Numbered from the stretch's first letter, positions 7,571-18,647 are shown. The stretch is DNA of 49,383 nucleotides from Bacteroidales bacterium (GCA_012837935.1 DUQG01000022.1:1-49383); one strand, 5' to 3'. The notes: a model not told the origin generated them from the letters alone. A program made the numbers and translations.

Positions 7571-9178
7571 TTAACTCTCTTTCTTACTTAGAATTTTCTC
7601 GTACTCATTTTCCGTGGTCAAAATCTCAATCGCTTTTTTCAACGATTTGTTATCCTCATCCACTATCTGCTGATACTCACTCATACTCCACAGGTTATTG
7701 GCAATAATGGCTTTGAGTTGTAACTTAATCACCCGTTTCGAGCGATTATATTCTTCCTCATTGAAAGGAATCTCTTCTTTTTCAGCCTCTTTAGTCATTT
7801 TTTTGAGTACGGATTCCTCTATTTCAAATTCATTTTTGAACTTTTCAAAGGTAGGATAGGTTTTTTGCAGTTTCGCTCTGTTTTTACACATATAATCCAT
7901 CACAGTAGAGTTTACTACACCTTTTCCTACTATTCGGCGATGATAAGTCGTATTTTCGGTAGTGTCAAGCGGAACAAAAATATCCGGCATTATTCCACCG
8001 CCACCATACACAATTCTTCCTTGTATCAAAGTTTTGTATTGTAGCGAATCCGGCAAATTAATGCTGTCGCGATGCATAAATTCACCGTGATTAAAGCGAT
8101 TTTCTAGGTCTTTTTGATAGTCTTTGCTACCTTTGTTATACGGTTTCTGAATACTCCTTCCTGTCGGCGTGTAGTAACGTGCAATCGTTAGTCGCATCAA
8201 CGAACCATCCACCAATCCTAGTTCCCTTTGCACAAGTCCTTTCCCGAAAGTACGACGACCAACAATCACAGCTCTATCCCAATCTTGAAGCGCACCACTT
8301 ACAATTTCACTTGCAGACGCTGAAAACTCATTCACCAGTACCACCACACGTCCTTTTTCAAAATCACCACGGTAAGTTGCTTTTGCATCTGCTCGTGGTA
8401 CGTGCTCGCCATCGGTATAAACAATCAGCTTATCCGCATCCAGAAAATCATCAGCCATATCAATCGCTGTTTTTAAGTAGCCACCACCATTTCCCTCGAA
8501 ACTAAGCACCAAATCCTTCATTCCTTGTGATTTCAATTTTTTCATCGCAGATTTGAATTCATCCATCGTGGTATTTCCAAAGGTATTTACTTTAATGTAG
8601 CCTATCTTATCGGTCAGCATATACGATGCATCAATGCTATAAATCGGAATTTTGTCACGGATAATTTTGAAATCTATCATCTCATCGCCACGTTTCATCT
8701 TAACATTTACAGGCGTACCTTTTTTACCACGAAGTTTTTTCAAAATATCCGAATTTTGAATTTTCACTCCTGCTACGAGTTCACCATCAATATAAATCAT
8801 TTTATCACCGGCTTGTACGCCTACTTTTTCGGCAGGAGTGCCGGAAATAGTCTGCACCACGCTGATAGTGTCTTTGATAATTTGAAACTGAATACCAATT
8901 CCCTCAAAACTTCCTTCAAGCGGCTCATGCATGCGCTCTACTTCCTCTTTCGGTATGTATGTAGAGTGCGGATCAAGCTCTTCCAATACCGCACGGATAG
9001 TGCTTTCAACTAATTGCTCACCATTAATCGTGTCCACGTACATATTGGAAATGGCAGAAAGTGCCTGACTCAATTTGCGTTGCTGCGTAGGCGAAATTCC
9101 ATCGGCAAACAAGCTTGTTGACAGAAAAATCAACACCAATGTAAAAATAGACTTAAAAGAAAAATTATTTGAATTCAT
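7571..9178 (-). CDS. S41-family C-terminal processing protease
   Basis: The 535-residue protein has a signal peptide (about 1-25), a PDZ domain at about 88-165 and an S41 serine protease core. The catalytic serine lies in SASASEI (285-291) and the catalytic lysine is K313 in GRRTFGKGLVQ, the Ser-Lys dyad of CtpA/Prc enzymes. A helical extension of about 140 residues follows the core. The usual LDLR-N-GG segment reads LSFEGNGGGY at 225-234, a small departure from the family. It probably acts in the periplasm on C-termini of envelope proteins. It has a promoter-like -7 element at 9259-9266 and a hairpin in the presumed leader. Confidence 0.9.
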   Translation of the reverse strand: MNSNNFSFKSIFTLVLIFLSTSLFADGISPTQQRKLSQALSAISNMYVDTINGEQLVESTIRAVLEELDPHSTYIPKEEVERMHEPLEGSFEGIGIQFQIIKDTISVVQTISGTPAEKVGVQAGDKMIYIDGELVAGVKIQNSDILKKLRGKKGTPVNVKMKRGDEMIDFKIIRDKIPIYSIDASYMLTDKIGYIKVNTFGNTTMDEFKSAMKKLKSQGMKDLVLSFEGNGGGYLKTAIDMADDFLDADKLIVYTDGEHVPRADAKATYRGDFEKGRVVVLVNEFSASASEIVSGALQDWDRAVIVGRRTFGKGLVQRELGLVDGSLMRLTIARYYTPTGRSIQKPYNKGSKDYQKDLENRFNHGEFMHRDSINLPDSLQYKTLIQGRIVYGGGGIMPDIFVPLDTTENTTYHRRIVGKGVVNSTVMDYMCKNRAKLQKTYPTFEKFKNEFEIEESVLKKMTKEAEKEEIPFNEEEYNRSKRVIKLQLKAIIANNLWSMSEYQQIVDEDNKSLKKAIEILTTENEYEKILSKKES

Positions 9179-9205
9179 GTTTTTATAAATTTATTTTTCA
9201 CACAA

Positions 9206-9234
9206 AAAACAGGCGAATTTTATCTGCCTGTTTT
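9206..9234 (-). terminator. Hairpin between the TatD-like and S41 genes
   Basis: AAAACAGGC/GCCTGTTTT (9206-9214 with 9226-9234) is followed on the minus strand by TTTTTTGTGTG. It lies downstream of the TatD-like gene and only 28 bp before the protease ATG, so it may end the TatD transcript or act in the protease leader. Confidence 0.65.
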
Positions 9235-9258
9235 ATCTATTAGACATAAAAATCGACA

Positions 9259-9266
9259 CAAAGCTA
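9259..9266 (-). promoter_or_regulatory. -7 element for the S41 protease
   Basis: On the minus strand it reads TAGCTTTG (consensus TAnnTTTG). Transcription from it would begin near 9252 and pass through the hairpin at 9206-9234 before reaching the ATG at 9178. Confidence 0.4.
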
Positions 9267-9325
9267 AGCAAAAAACAGTTAGCAATGGCGTTTGTTTAGT
9301 TTTTAAAAATAATCTGAAATGATAA

Positions 9326-9955
9326 TTAACAACTTAACAAGTCAAATCCGGCTCGAATTTCGTTTATCAAACATTCTTTTAGTTGAGCTATTTCAGCGTA
9401 AATTTCCGAAATGGCTTTTTTGCTTTCATCCGTTTCTACAAACAGATGTTCCAACGGACAGACTTTCACACTTTCCTGATTATATTTCTCTCCAAACGAT
9501 AATAAAAATCCTGCTCGCAACAGTTGTTCTGCTAATTGAGGTTTTCCTCTGAAACCATGAATTATCCATTGTTGTATCGGATTTACTTGCTTACGCAGTG
9601 AAGCCACCTCATTGTAATAACCTACGCAGTGAATAATCATCGGTTTTTTCAAGTTTTCTGAAATCGCTACATGCTTTTCAAAAACTGATAATTGCGTCTC
9701 AAAAGGAATGTCTATATTTTTATCAAAACCACACTCACCAATCAAGCGCACTTGTTCGTTATGACAAAGTTTTTCCAGTTTTTGAAAATCCGTTTCATCC
9801 ACATTCCCCACATCCCAAGGATGAATTCCCACAGAATAAAATCCACCTAATTTTTTCGGCAAAACCGTTTCTGCTTCATTGATAGACAAATTTCTGACAA
9901 AAATTTCATTCTCTGCCGCAAAACTTCTGTGAGTATGTATATCAACGAATTTCAT
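9326..9955 (-). CDS. TatD-family metal-dependent hydrolase
   Basis: The 209-residue protein starts at the ATG at 9955 (MKFVDIHTH); the frame extends to a TTG at 9967 but has no other ATG. Metal ligands of the TatD amidohydrolase fold are visible: HTH near the N-terminus, E in IGECGFDK, H in IIHC, H in IIHGF, and D in VETDES. The family includes 3'-5' DNA exonucleases such as TatD and YcfH. The protein is shorter than the usual 255-265 residues, as in other Bacteroidota homologues. It starts 17 bp after the upstream DUF4870 gene, so the two probably form an operon. Confidence 0.8.
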   Translation of the reverse strand: MKFVDIHTHRSFAAENEIFVRNLSINEAETVLPKKLGGFYSVGIHPWDVGNVDETDFQKLEKLCHNEQVRLIGECGFDKNIDIPFETQLSVFEKHVAISENLKKPMIIHCVGYYNEVASLRKQVNPIQQWIIHGFRGKPQLAEQLLRAGFLLSFGEKYNQESVKVCPLEHLFVETDESKKAISEIYAEIAQLKECLINEIRAGFDLLSC

Positions 9956-9972
9956 TTTTAGTGTCAAAAATC

Positions 9973-10452
9973 TTATTTCAGAAACTTAATTGTCAACGGA
10001 TATTCCCAATCCTCACCGTTGTAGGCTTTTACGGCAGCTACAATAATAAATACTATAACCATAACCCCTATAACAGCCAAAATAGCAATTCCTATCAAAA
10101 GTATGGACGTAAGAACTCCCACCAAAGCCCAAATAATAACAGAAATCTGAAAATTGATGATGTTTTTACCGTGTTTATCCACTCTCAAACTGTCATCTTT
10201 CCCCACAAGCCACATGATAATTGGGATAATAAAAGATGTTACAAACTGCGATAAATGCATCAGCAACAAATATACATTTTCTTCCAAGCCCAAAAGCGGC
10301 TGACGAGAAATTTGGTTGGATGACGTATTTTGCGAACGCTTTTCGCCATTCAGGATTTTCGCTTTTTCACGTTCATATTCTTCTTGTGTAATAAGACCTT
10401 TTTTCAAAGCCTCATCCAGCCGTTTCAGCCTTTCATAATCCTCGTAAAGCAT
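9973..10452 (-). CDS. SHOCT-like and DUF4870 membrane protein
   Basis: The 159-residue protein begins with a short SHOCT-like helical motif (about 5-36, ending GLITQEEYEREKAKIL). A DUF4870 region (about 55-155) with three to four hydrophobic helices follows. Its function is unknown; SHOCT motifs are thought to mediate oligomerisation. It is transcribed just ahead of the TatD-like gene from a well-matched -7 element (10495-10502). Confidence 0.75.
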   Translation of the reverse strand: MLYEDYERLKRLDEALKKGLITQEEYEREKAKILNGEKRSQNTSSNQISRQPLLGLEENVYLLLMHLSQFVTSFIIPIIMWLVGKDDSLRVDKHGKNIINFQISVIIWALVGVLTSILLIGIAILAVIGVMVIVFIIVAAVKAYNGEDWEYPLTIKFLK

Positions 10453-10494
10453 AAATTTTATCCGTTTTTATTTTGATAAATAATAATTAAATGA

Positions 10495-10502
10495 CAAAGG
10501 TA
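10495..10502 (-). promoter_or_regulatory. -7 element for the DUF4870-tatD pair
   Basis: On the minus strand it reads TACCTTTG, a perfect TAnnTTTG and identical to the -7 boxes of both tRNA genes. It lies 43 bases upstream of the ATG. No clear -33 element was seen. Confidence 0.55.
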
Positions 10503-10683
10503 ACAAAAATATATTTTTTTAGCTCTACTTTTTTTGATGTTTAGTTGTTTATATACGTTTAAGCACCTAGCATCCGGTATAAGACACTCAACTTGCGAAT
10601 CTAACCGTCTATTAGTCTAAAATCTTTTCATCTATCTTGGGTTAAATTTCCTAAAAAGCACCCAAAAATTCAAAAAAAATGAT

Positions 10684-10691
10684 TATTTTTG
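10684..10691 (+). promoter_or_regulatory. -7 element for guaB
   Basis: TATTTTTG fits TAnnTTTG, 47 bases before the guaB ATG. The remainder of 10503-10683 shows no gene, riboswitch or repeat that I recognise. Confidence 0.5.
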
Positions 10692-10726
10692 CACGCAATA
10701 ATTTTCATAAGTAATAATCTTTCTAA

Positions 10727-12214
<1,488 letters not shown>

Positions 12215-12338
12215 CCATCTGCTTTTTGCTGGTTGTGTTTGAACTTTTCTTGAAAAAAGACAATTTTTTGATTTACCCTGCGTTTTAGTATGCAGAGTCA
12301 ATTAATCAAATAACAAATAAAATCATTTATCTAAAATT

Positions 12339-14282
12339 ATGAAACAATTTTTTGCTTCGGTATTACTTTTTGCATTTGCTGTTTTGGGACTATCTGCACA
12401 ACAGAGCGACCCTAACTTAATGAAAATTAATGGTAAAAATATTCCTCTTTCAGAGTTTGAATATATTTATAACAAAAACAACACAAACAATGTAGTGGAT
12501 AAAAAATCACTGGAAGAGTACGTAGAGCTGTTTATAAACTTCAAACTAAAAGTAGAAGAAGCTATCGCACAAGGACTTGACACCACTCAGTCTTTTAAAA
12601 ATGAGTTGGCTATGTATCGTAACCAACTGGCTGAGCAGTATCTAAAATCCGATGAAAGTGTAAGCGAAGAACTGCTAAAAACTCTTTATGACAGAAAAAA
12701 AGAAGAGTTACAAGTTAGTCACATTCTTATCCGCATTCCGGAAGGCGGAACAGCCAACGATACAACTACGGCATACAACAAAGCCATGGAAATCTACAAA
12801 CGAACTCAGAAAGAAGACTTTGAAACACTTGCTCGTGATGTTTCTGAAGACCCAAGCGTTAGTCACAACGGTGGAAATATAGGTTGGATTTCAGCACTTC
12901 GCACCCCATACACTTTCGAAGATATGGCATACCAAACACCCGTAGGAAAAGTTTCTATGCCGATACGTACATTTATTGGTTATCATATAATCAAGGTAAA
13001 TGACAAACGTCAATCGCAAGGTGAAGTAAAAGTGGCTCATATACTGCTACTTAACGACCGCAATAATCCGGATAACAACGAGAGCATTCAAGCACGCGCC
13101 GATTCAATCTACAATCTAATTTTAGCAGGTGAAGATTTTGGGGAGTTAGCTGTAAAATTCTCTCAAGATCCCGGCTCTGCAAGCCAAAAAGGCGAACTAC
13201 CTTGGTTCGAAAGTGGACGGATGATACCTGAGTTTGAATCAGCCTCTTTTGCACTGAAAAACAAAGGTGAGGTTTCTAAACCAATTGCTTCGCAGTTCGG
13301 CTGGCATATTATCAAATTAATAGATAAAAAACCGCTTGCTGAGTTTGACGAACTAAAAAAGACGCTTGAAAACTACCTACTTCAAAGCGACAGAGTACAA
13401 ACTTTACCAAACACATTTATAGAAAACCTGAAAAAAGAGTATAATTTTGTTCAAGACAAAGAAGCATTAAACAAAATTTACTCGCTTGCAGACAAGTATG
13501 CATTTGCCGACTCTGCATTTGTTGCCGAAGGTAAAAAACTAAACAAAACTTTTTTATCATACGCTCACATGCAAATTCCTCAAAGTGATTTTATTAATCA
13601 TCTGGCAGCTACAGGAAGAGGATTTCGTGGCATACGTAGCGACTTTATAGATATTCAGCTAAAAGACTATATATATAATAAGCTTATAGGCTTTGAACAA
13701 ACTCAACTTAACCGCAAGTATCCTGAGTTCAGAAACTTAATGCAAGAATATCACGACGGCATTCTGCTGTTCGAAGTAATGAATAAAGAAGTTTGGGAAA
13801 AAGCATCGCAAGATAAGGAAGGATTAAGCAAGTTTTTTGAAGCCAATAAAGACGAATATGCTTGGACTAAGCCTCACTACAAGGGTAGAGTAATTTTAGC
13901 AAAAGATAAAGCCAGTTTGCGAGCTGCTAAAAATATTTTGAAAAGAGCTAACCCCGATTCCATTGACACCTACATTCAAAAACGACTGAATGATTCCATT
14001 CAATACGTAAAAGTAGAAAAAGGACTTTGGATACAGGGCGAAAATCCGGTAATTGACAGCAAAATTTTCAAAACCGGAAAATATAAACCGACAAAAGAAT
14101 ATCCATACTACTTTGTACAAGGAAAAATGCTAAAAACCCACCCTGAAGATTATACTGATGTAAGAGGTGTGGTTACAGCAAACTATCAAGACTATCTGGA
14201 AAAAGAGTGGATTGCTGCTTTACGAGCAAAATACCCAGTAGAAATTGACGAAAAAGTGCTGAAAACGGTTAAGAAAAACTAA
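12339..14282 (+). CDS. SurA/PpiC-type peptidylprolyl isomerase with two parvulin domains
   Basis: The 647-residue protein has a signal peptide (about 1-20) and an N-terminal chaperone-like helical region. Two parvulin domains follow at about 125-217 and 225-335, each opening with a V-x-HIL strand and closing with a G-[YW]-HIIK segment. The C-terminal 300 residues are specific to Bacteroidota homologues. It is expected to act as a periplasmic isomerase and chaperone for outer-membrane proteins. It is the first of three related genes before an OstA-like gene. A good terminator follows at 14296-14340, so it may be transcribed apart from the other two. Confidence 0.88.
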   Translation: MKQFFASVLLFAFAVLGLSAQQSDPNLMKINGKNIPLSEFEYIYNKNNTNNVVDKKSLEEYVELFINFKLKVEEAIAQGLDTTQSFKNELAMYRNQLAEQYLKSDESVSEELLKTLYDRKKEELQVSHILIRIPEGGTANDTTTAYNKAMEIYKRTQKEDFETLARDVSEDPSVSHNGGNIGWISALRTPYTFEDMAYQTPVGKVSMPIRTFIGYHIIKVNDKRQSQGEVKVAHILLLNDRNNPDNNESIQARADSIYNLILAGEDFGELAVKFSQDPGSASQKGELPWFESGRMIPEFESASFALKNKGEVSKPIASQFGWHIIKLIDKKPLAEFDELKKTLENYLLQSDRVQTLPNTFIENLKKEYNFVQDKEALNKIYSLADKYAFADSAFVAEGKKLNKTFLSYAHMQIPQSDFINHLAATGRGFRGIRSDFIDIQLKDYIYNKLIGFEQTQLNRKYPEFRNLMQEYHDGILLFEVMNKEVWEKASQDKEGLSKFFEANKDEYAWTKPHYKGRVILAKDKASLRAAKNILKRANPDSIDTYIQKRLNDSIQYVKVEKGLWIQGENPVIDSKIFKTGKYKPTKEYPYYFVQGKMLKTHPEDYTDVRGVVTANYQDYLEKEWIAALRAKYPVEIDEKVLKTVKKN

Positions 14283-14295
14283 TTTATACAATTTT

Positions 14296-14340
14296 GCCAA
14301 AATAATATTTCTACCTTTGAATTTTATTTTGGCATTTTTG
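14296..14340 (+). terminator. Terminator after the first PpiC gene
   Basis: GCCAAAATAA/TTATTTTGGC (14296-14305 with 14324-14333) is a perfect 10-bp stem followed by ATTTTTG. Confidence 0.7.
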
Positions 14341-14406
14341 TGTCTTGACCTAATAATTTATATGTATCTTGACACACAACTTTAAGCTTTATTATTCCAT
14401 TTTTGT

Positions 14407-15249
14407 ATGAAAAAACTGATGCTATTTTCATTGATACTCGTGTTGGCGGCTTGCTCGGGAGGAACCTCGGAAACCGGTCGCACACCGGTTTTGGAAGTAG
14501 AAGGCAGATTTCTTTACAAAGATGAAGTAGAAAGAGTTATTCCTGCCAATGCTTCCGTTTTGGATAGTGCCGACATAGCCGGTAGGTATATAAAAAAATG
14601 GATTACCGATGTACTAATGTATGAAAATGCCAAAAGAAACATCGGCAACTTGAAAGAAATAGACAAGTTGGTAGAGGAATATAGAAAGTCGTTAATAATT
14701 CATGAATATGAGCAAGCGTTGGTTTCCGAGCGAATACCCTCTACGGTTACCGAACAGGAAGTCAAAGATTTTTACAACAAACATAAATCAAAGCTTGTAC
14801 TGGCGGACAATGTAATTCAAGGTATGCTCCTGATTGTACCGATAGATGCACCACAACTGGAACAGGTAAAACAATGGGTGCGTACCGGCGACACCAAATC
14901 ACTGGAAAACATAGAGAATTACAGTTTACAAAACGCCATCAGTTTTGATTATTTTGCCGATAAATGGACTGCTTTTTCTGAAATCACAAAAAAGACGCCG
15001 TTTCAATCGGAAGATGCTCGCTCATTCATATTAAACAATCGATATTCAGAAGTTTCCGACAGTACGCGACATTACTTACTAAGAATATACAGAGCTATCC
15101 CAATAGGCGGAATCGAGCCTTACGAATACGCCAGAGAAAGGATTGCTGCAACGATACTTAACAAAAAGAGAGCAGACTTTATCATTACTTTTGAGGAAAA
15201 TGTCTTTGAAGACGCCATCAAAAATAACGATGTAAACTTTTTTCGATAA
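14407..15249 (+). CDS. PpiC/SurA-related lipoprotein
   Basis: The 280-residue protein begins with a lipoprotein signal ending LVLAAC (lipobox Cys16). A SurA_N-like helical segment runs to about residue 125. I see no complete parvulin domain: the middle is short and the H-I-L/H-I-I-K strands of the neighbours are absent, so isomerase activity is doubtful and a chaperone role is more likely. It lies 26 bp upstream of a two-parvulin SurA homologue, and the two probably act on the same envelope clients. Confidence 0.7.
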   Translation: MKKLMLFSLILVLAACSGGTSETGRTPVLEVEGRFLYKDEVERVIPANASVLDSADIAGRYIKKWITDVLMYENAKRNIGNLKEIDKLVEEYRKSLIIHEYEQALVSERIPSTVTEQEVKDFYNKHKSKLVLADNVIQGMLLIVPIDAPQLEQVKQWVRTGDTKSLENIENYSLQNAISFDYFADKWTAFSEITKKTPFQSEDARSFILNNRYSEVSDSTRHYLLRIYRAIPIGGIEPYEYARERIAATILNKKRADFIITFEENVFEDAIKNNDVNFFR

Positions 15250-15275
15250 AACAACAGTAAAATCAATCAAAAAAT

Positions 15276-16649
15276 ATGTATAAATTACCTTTGCTTATTT
15301 TTATGCTTAGCCTCTTTGGCGGCAATCTCTTTGCACAACAAAACTCTAAAAACTCCATTGACAAAGTGATTTGGGTAGTTGGTGACGAAGCTATTTTAAA
15401 GTCGGATGTTGAAGCGGTAATCCAAGATGCCAGACTCAACAGACATGAAATTCCGGGAAATCCTTACTGTGTCATTCCTGAGCAAATCGCCATTGATAAA
15501 CTCTATCTGCACCAAGCTGCTATCGACAGTTTGACAGTAAATGAGAGTATTATTATTTCGCTAGCTGACAGAGAGTTAGATTATTGGATAGCTAATGCTG
15601 GTGGACCGGAAAAATTGGAAGAGTACCTATACCGTCCTATTTCACAACTTCGTGACGAAATGCGTAAACGCAAAAAACAACAAAACCTTGTACAGCAAAT
15701 GCAAATGAAGCTCGTGGAGCATATTGAAGCAACACCTGCCGAAGTTCGCAGGTATTTCAACAATATACCGAAAGACAGTCTTCCAACCATTCCTGAAATG
15801 GTAGAATTGCAAGTGCTTTCATTGCGTCCACCTATTCCGATGAGTGAAATAAATCGTGTAAAAGAGAAACTACGTGAATTTACCGAAAGAGCCAATAAAA
15901 ATCCTGATGACTTTAGTTTGCTCGCTCGCATCTATTCGGATGATATAGAAAGTGCAGCAAAAGGCGGCGAACTTGGATTCCGTCCACGTACAACATACGA
16001 CGAAAATTTTGCTGCCGTAGCCTTTAATATGCAAGATCCGAATAAAATCTCACGGATTGTTGAGACAGAATTCGGTTTCCACATTATTCAGTTTATTGAA
16101 AGAAGAGGTGATAGAGTAAATATGCGTCATATATTGTTACGACCAAAAGCTTCACCCGAAGTAAAAGAGAAAGGACTGCATCAACTTGATTCTGTGGCAG
16201 GATTAATTCGTGAAAACAAACTGACATTTGAAAATGCCGTGCTGCGTATGTCGCAAGATAAAGACACACGTCTGAACGCCGGACTAATGATGCAGCCAGA
16301 CAGATACACAGGCACGGTAACATCCAAACACGAATATCAAGATTTACCTCCGGAAATAGCGAAAGTGGTTTACAATATGAATGTAGGAGAAGTTTCCAAA
16401 GCATTTACTATGATTGATCAGACTACCAACGTGGAAATGATAGCCATAGTGAAGCTAAAATCAAAAACACCTACGCATAAAGCCAATGTACAGGAAGATT
16501 ATCAGATGTTGAAATCCATTTTGGAAGAAAAGAAAAAGCAAGAATTCTTAAACGAGTGGATTGCTAAAAAACAAAAAGAAACATACATAAGCATCGACCC
16601 GGAATACAGAGACTGTGAATATATGTACAAAGGATGGATTAAAAAATAA
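15276..16649 (+). CDS. surA: SurA-like periplasmic chaperone and isomerase
   Basis: The 457-residue protein has a signal peptide (about 1-20) and a SurA_N domain beginning NSIDKVIWVVGDEAIL. Two parvulin domains follow, at about 170-275 and 280-390, the second opening VNMRHILL. This is the SurA architecture, and its length is close to the E. coli protein (428). The role would be folding of beta-barrel outer-membrane proteins. It is the last isomerase before the OstA-like gene 23 bp downstream, so the two are likely co-transcribed. Confidence 0.88.
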   Translation: MYKLPLLIFMLSLFGGNLFAQQNSKNSIDKVIWVVGDEAILKSDVEAVIQDARLNRHEIPGNPYCVIPEQIAIDKLYLHQAAIDSLTVNESIIISLADRELDYWIANAGGPEKLEEYLYRPISQLRDEMRKRKKQQNLVQQMQMKLVEHIEATPAEVRRYFNNIPKDSLPTIPEMVELQVLSLRPPIPMSEINRVKEKLREFTERANKNPDDFSLLARIYSDDIESAAKGGELGFRPRTTYDENFAAVAFNMQDPNKISRIVETEFGFHIIQFIERRGDRVNMRHILLRPKASPEVKEKGLHQLDSVAGLIRENKLTFENAVLRMSQDKDTRLNAGLMMQPDRYTGTVTSKHEYQDLPPEIAKVVYNMNVGEVSKAFTMIDQTTNVEMIAIVKLKSKTPTHKANVQEDYQMLKSILEEKKKQEFLNEWIAKKQKETYISIDPEYRDCEYMYKGWIKK

Positions 16650-16672
16650 TTCCAAATCCGATACTTACAGTG

Positions 16673-18598
16673 ATGTTTCGTATTAACATGCACAAGAATA
16701 TATCACATAAAATTTTATTTAGGCTTTTGACACTTGTCGTCATAAGCCTTTTTACGCTTAACGTAGCTGCTCAAACAAACATGCCTCGCAAACTTCGAGA
16801 GGATATTTTAAAATCCAAGGAAAAAGAGGATAGCAGAACTAGAACTGCACGCCGAAAAACCTTTGGCTCTACGCCACAAGCCGGAGCTATGGTGCTTCGA
16901 CCTGTCAATCCGAGAGCACAGCAAGGCGCTACACTCGTAAAGATAGAATCGGCACAGGAGATGCTTTACGATGAATCTCGATTGCCCGGAATTAAAGTAT
17001 TGAAAGGTGATGTGCGTTTTCGTCAAGACAACTCACTGCTTTATTGCGATAGTGCTTATTTTAATGAAGAAGCCAATTCTTTCGATGCCTTTGATAATGT
17101 TCGGATTGTACAAGGCGATACGCTTACCATCTACGGTGATTTCTTAAATTATGACGGAAACACCAAAATGGCACGTGTGTGGGATAATGTAAAAATGGTA
17201 AACAAAAACACCGTTCTTACCACAAGTGAACTACACTACGACCGTAACATAAATCTGGCATACTACAACACTGGCGGTGTAATTGAAGATGGTGAAAACA
17301 CGCTAACTTCCATATGGGGACAATACTCACCATCCACAAAAATAGCCGTTTTCAAAGATCAGGTAAAAATGACTAATCCGGAGTCGCAGCTGACCACCGA
17401 CACACTAAATTATAACACAAGTAGCTCAATAGCCGATATTGTGGGTAATTCGCTCGTAAGATACAAAGAAGATACCGACATATACAGCCAAAAAGGATGG
17501 TACGACACCAAAAATGACCAAATGATGCTTTTGGATAGGTCGCTAGTAGAGCAAAGAGATGGAAAAACATTGATTGGCGATACGATTTTCTACGACAAAA
17601 AGCAAGGTTACGGTGAAGCTTATTCCAACGTGGAAATGAACGACCCGAAACAAAAAGCTACATTATTTGGTAATTTTGTATCCTATGACGAGATAAAAAG
17701 CGTGGGATTGGCTACTGATTCGGCTTTACTAGTGGATTGGTCTGCGAAAGATTCATTGTTCCTAAGTGCCGACACGCTCTATACTATGAAGGATTCCATT
17801 GAGACAGATACAATCGCATTCAATAAGGTTATGGCATTTAAAAATGTCCGTTTCCTTCGTAGCGATTTGCAGGGAATGTGCGATTCGCTGCTTTATACTT
17901 CAAGAGATTCAATTATTCATATGCGAGTGCTGCCTGTAGTTTGGTCTGATAATAATCAATTGATGGGAACACAAATAACAGCTTTCACAAAGAACCAGAA
18001 AGTAGAAAAAGTCGTTATTGATAAATCCGGTATAGCGATTCAACTGGATAGTCTAAATTACTTTAATCAGCTATCCGGCAAGGAAATTATAGCTCATCTT
18101 GATAGTGGAAAACTTCAACGAGTCTATGTGAATGGAAACGCAGAGTCAATATTTTTCCCGAAAGATGAAAAGACCAAAGATTTTATCGGGATTAACAAAA
18201 CTTTAAGTAGTTATGTAACCATGTTCTTTAAGGATGAAAAAATAGAGCGTGTGCTACTAACAACCGCTTCGAGTGGTGCAATGTATCCTCTTAGCCAGAT
18301 GGAAGAAGATGATCTTTATCTTACTAATTTTCATTGGTATGAGGAAGAACGACCGCGTGTAGTTGATGACGTGTTTAAAAAATTTGTGCGCACAGAACCA
18401 AAGAAACGTCCTCAAAGTAAAAAACGTCCGGCATTTCCGGGTGAATCTTCCGATCCGGTCAGTACAACAACTACAACTTCAGGAAGTCCTGCCAGACCTG
18501 CCGATTCTACGCGTTCAAGCGGCATAAACCAGACACAACCACAAGGTAGAGGTGTGCAGTCCGGCGGTATTAAGCGAGGAGGATTACAACAACTATAA
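16673..18598 (+). CDS. OstA-like (LptA/LptD N-domain family) envelope protein
   Basis: The protein has 641 residues from ATG 16673; a GTG at 16670 and an ATG at 16688 are alternatives. A signal sequence ends near NVAAQ. Several OstA-like beta-jellyroll stretches follow from about residue 75 to 430, recognisable from recurring phrases such as LLYCDSAYFNEE, DTLTIYGDFLNYDG and LTTDTLNYNTSS. The C-terminal 80 residues are low in complexity and rich in Ser, Thr, Pro and Gly. The OstA fold carries LPS across the periplasm in LptA and LptD; this phylum-specific version lacks the LptD barrel. Its position after SurA supports a role in outer-membrane assembly. Confidence 0.8.
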   Translation: MFRINMHKNISHKILFRLLTLVVISLFTLNVAAQTNMPRKLREDILKSKEKEDSRTRTARRKTFGSTPQAGAMVLRPVNPRAQQGATLVKIESAQEMLYDESRLPGIKVLKGDVRFRQDNSLLYCDSAYFNEEANSFDAFDNVRIVQGDTLTIYGDFLNYDGNTKMARVWDNVKMVNKNTVLTTSELHYDRNINLAYYNTGGVIEDGENTLTSIWGQYSPSTKIAVFKDQVKMTNPESQLTTDTLNYNTSSSIADIVGNSLVRYKEDTDIYSQKGWYDTKNDQMMLLDRSLVEQRDGKTLIGDTIFYDKKQGYGEAYSNVEMNDPKQKATLFGNFVSYDEIKSVGLATDSALLVDWSAKDSLFLSADTLYTMKDSIETDTIAFNKVMAFKNVRFLRSDLQGMCDSLLYTSRDSIIHMRVLPVVWSDNNQLMGTQITAFTKNQKVEKVVIDKSGIAIQLDSLNYFNQLSGKEIIAHLDSGKLQRVYVNGNAESIFFPKDEKTKDFIGINKTLSSYVTMFFKDEKIERVLLTTASSGAMYPLSQMEEDDLYLTNFHWYEEERPRVVDDVFKKFVRTEPKKRPQSKKRPAFPGESSDPVSTTTTTSGSPARPADSTRSSGINQTQPQGRGVQSGGIKRGGLQQL

Positions 18599-18606
18599 GA
18601 TAATTT

Positions 18607-18642
18607 TTTACGAAAATAGCAAGACCAGCATCTATTCGTAAA
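18607..18642 (+). terminator. Weak terminator after the OstA-like gene
   Basis: TTTACGAA/TTCGTAAA (18607-18614 with 18635-18642), with further inner pairing, starts nine bases past the stop. The following tract is only moderately T-rich. Confidence 0.4.
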
Positions 18643-18647
18643 GTTTA

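Noticed and set aside
12215-12338. Terminator after guaB
   Set aside because: Only a weak CTGC/GCAG pairing is present and no T-tract follows it, so no terminator was assigned.
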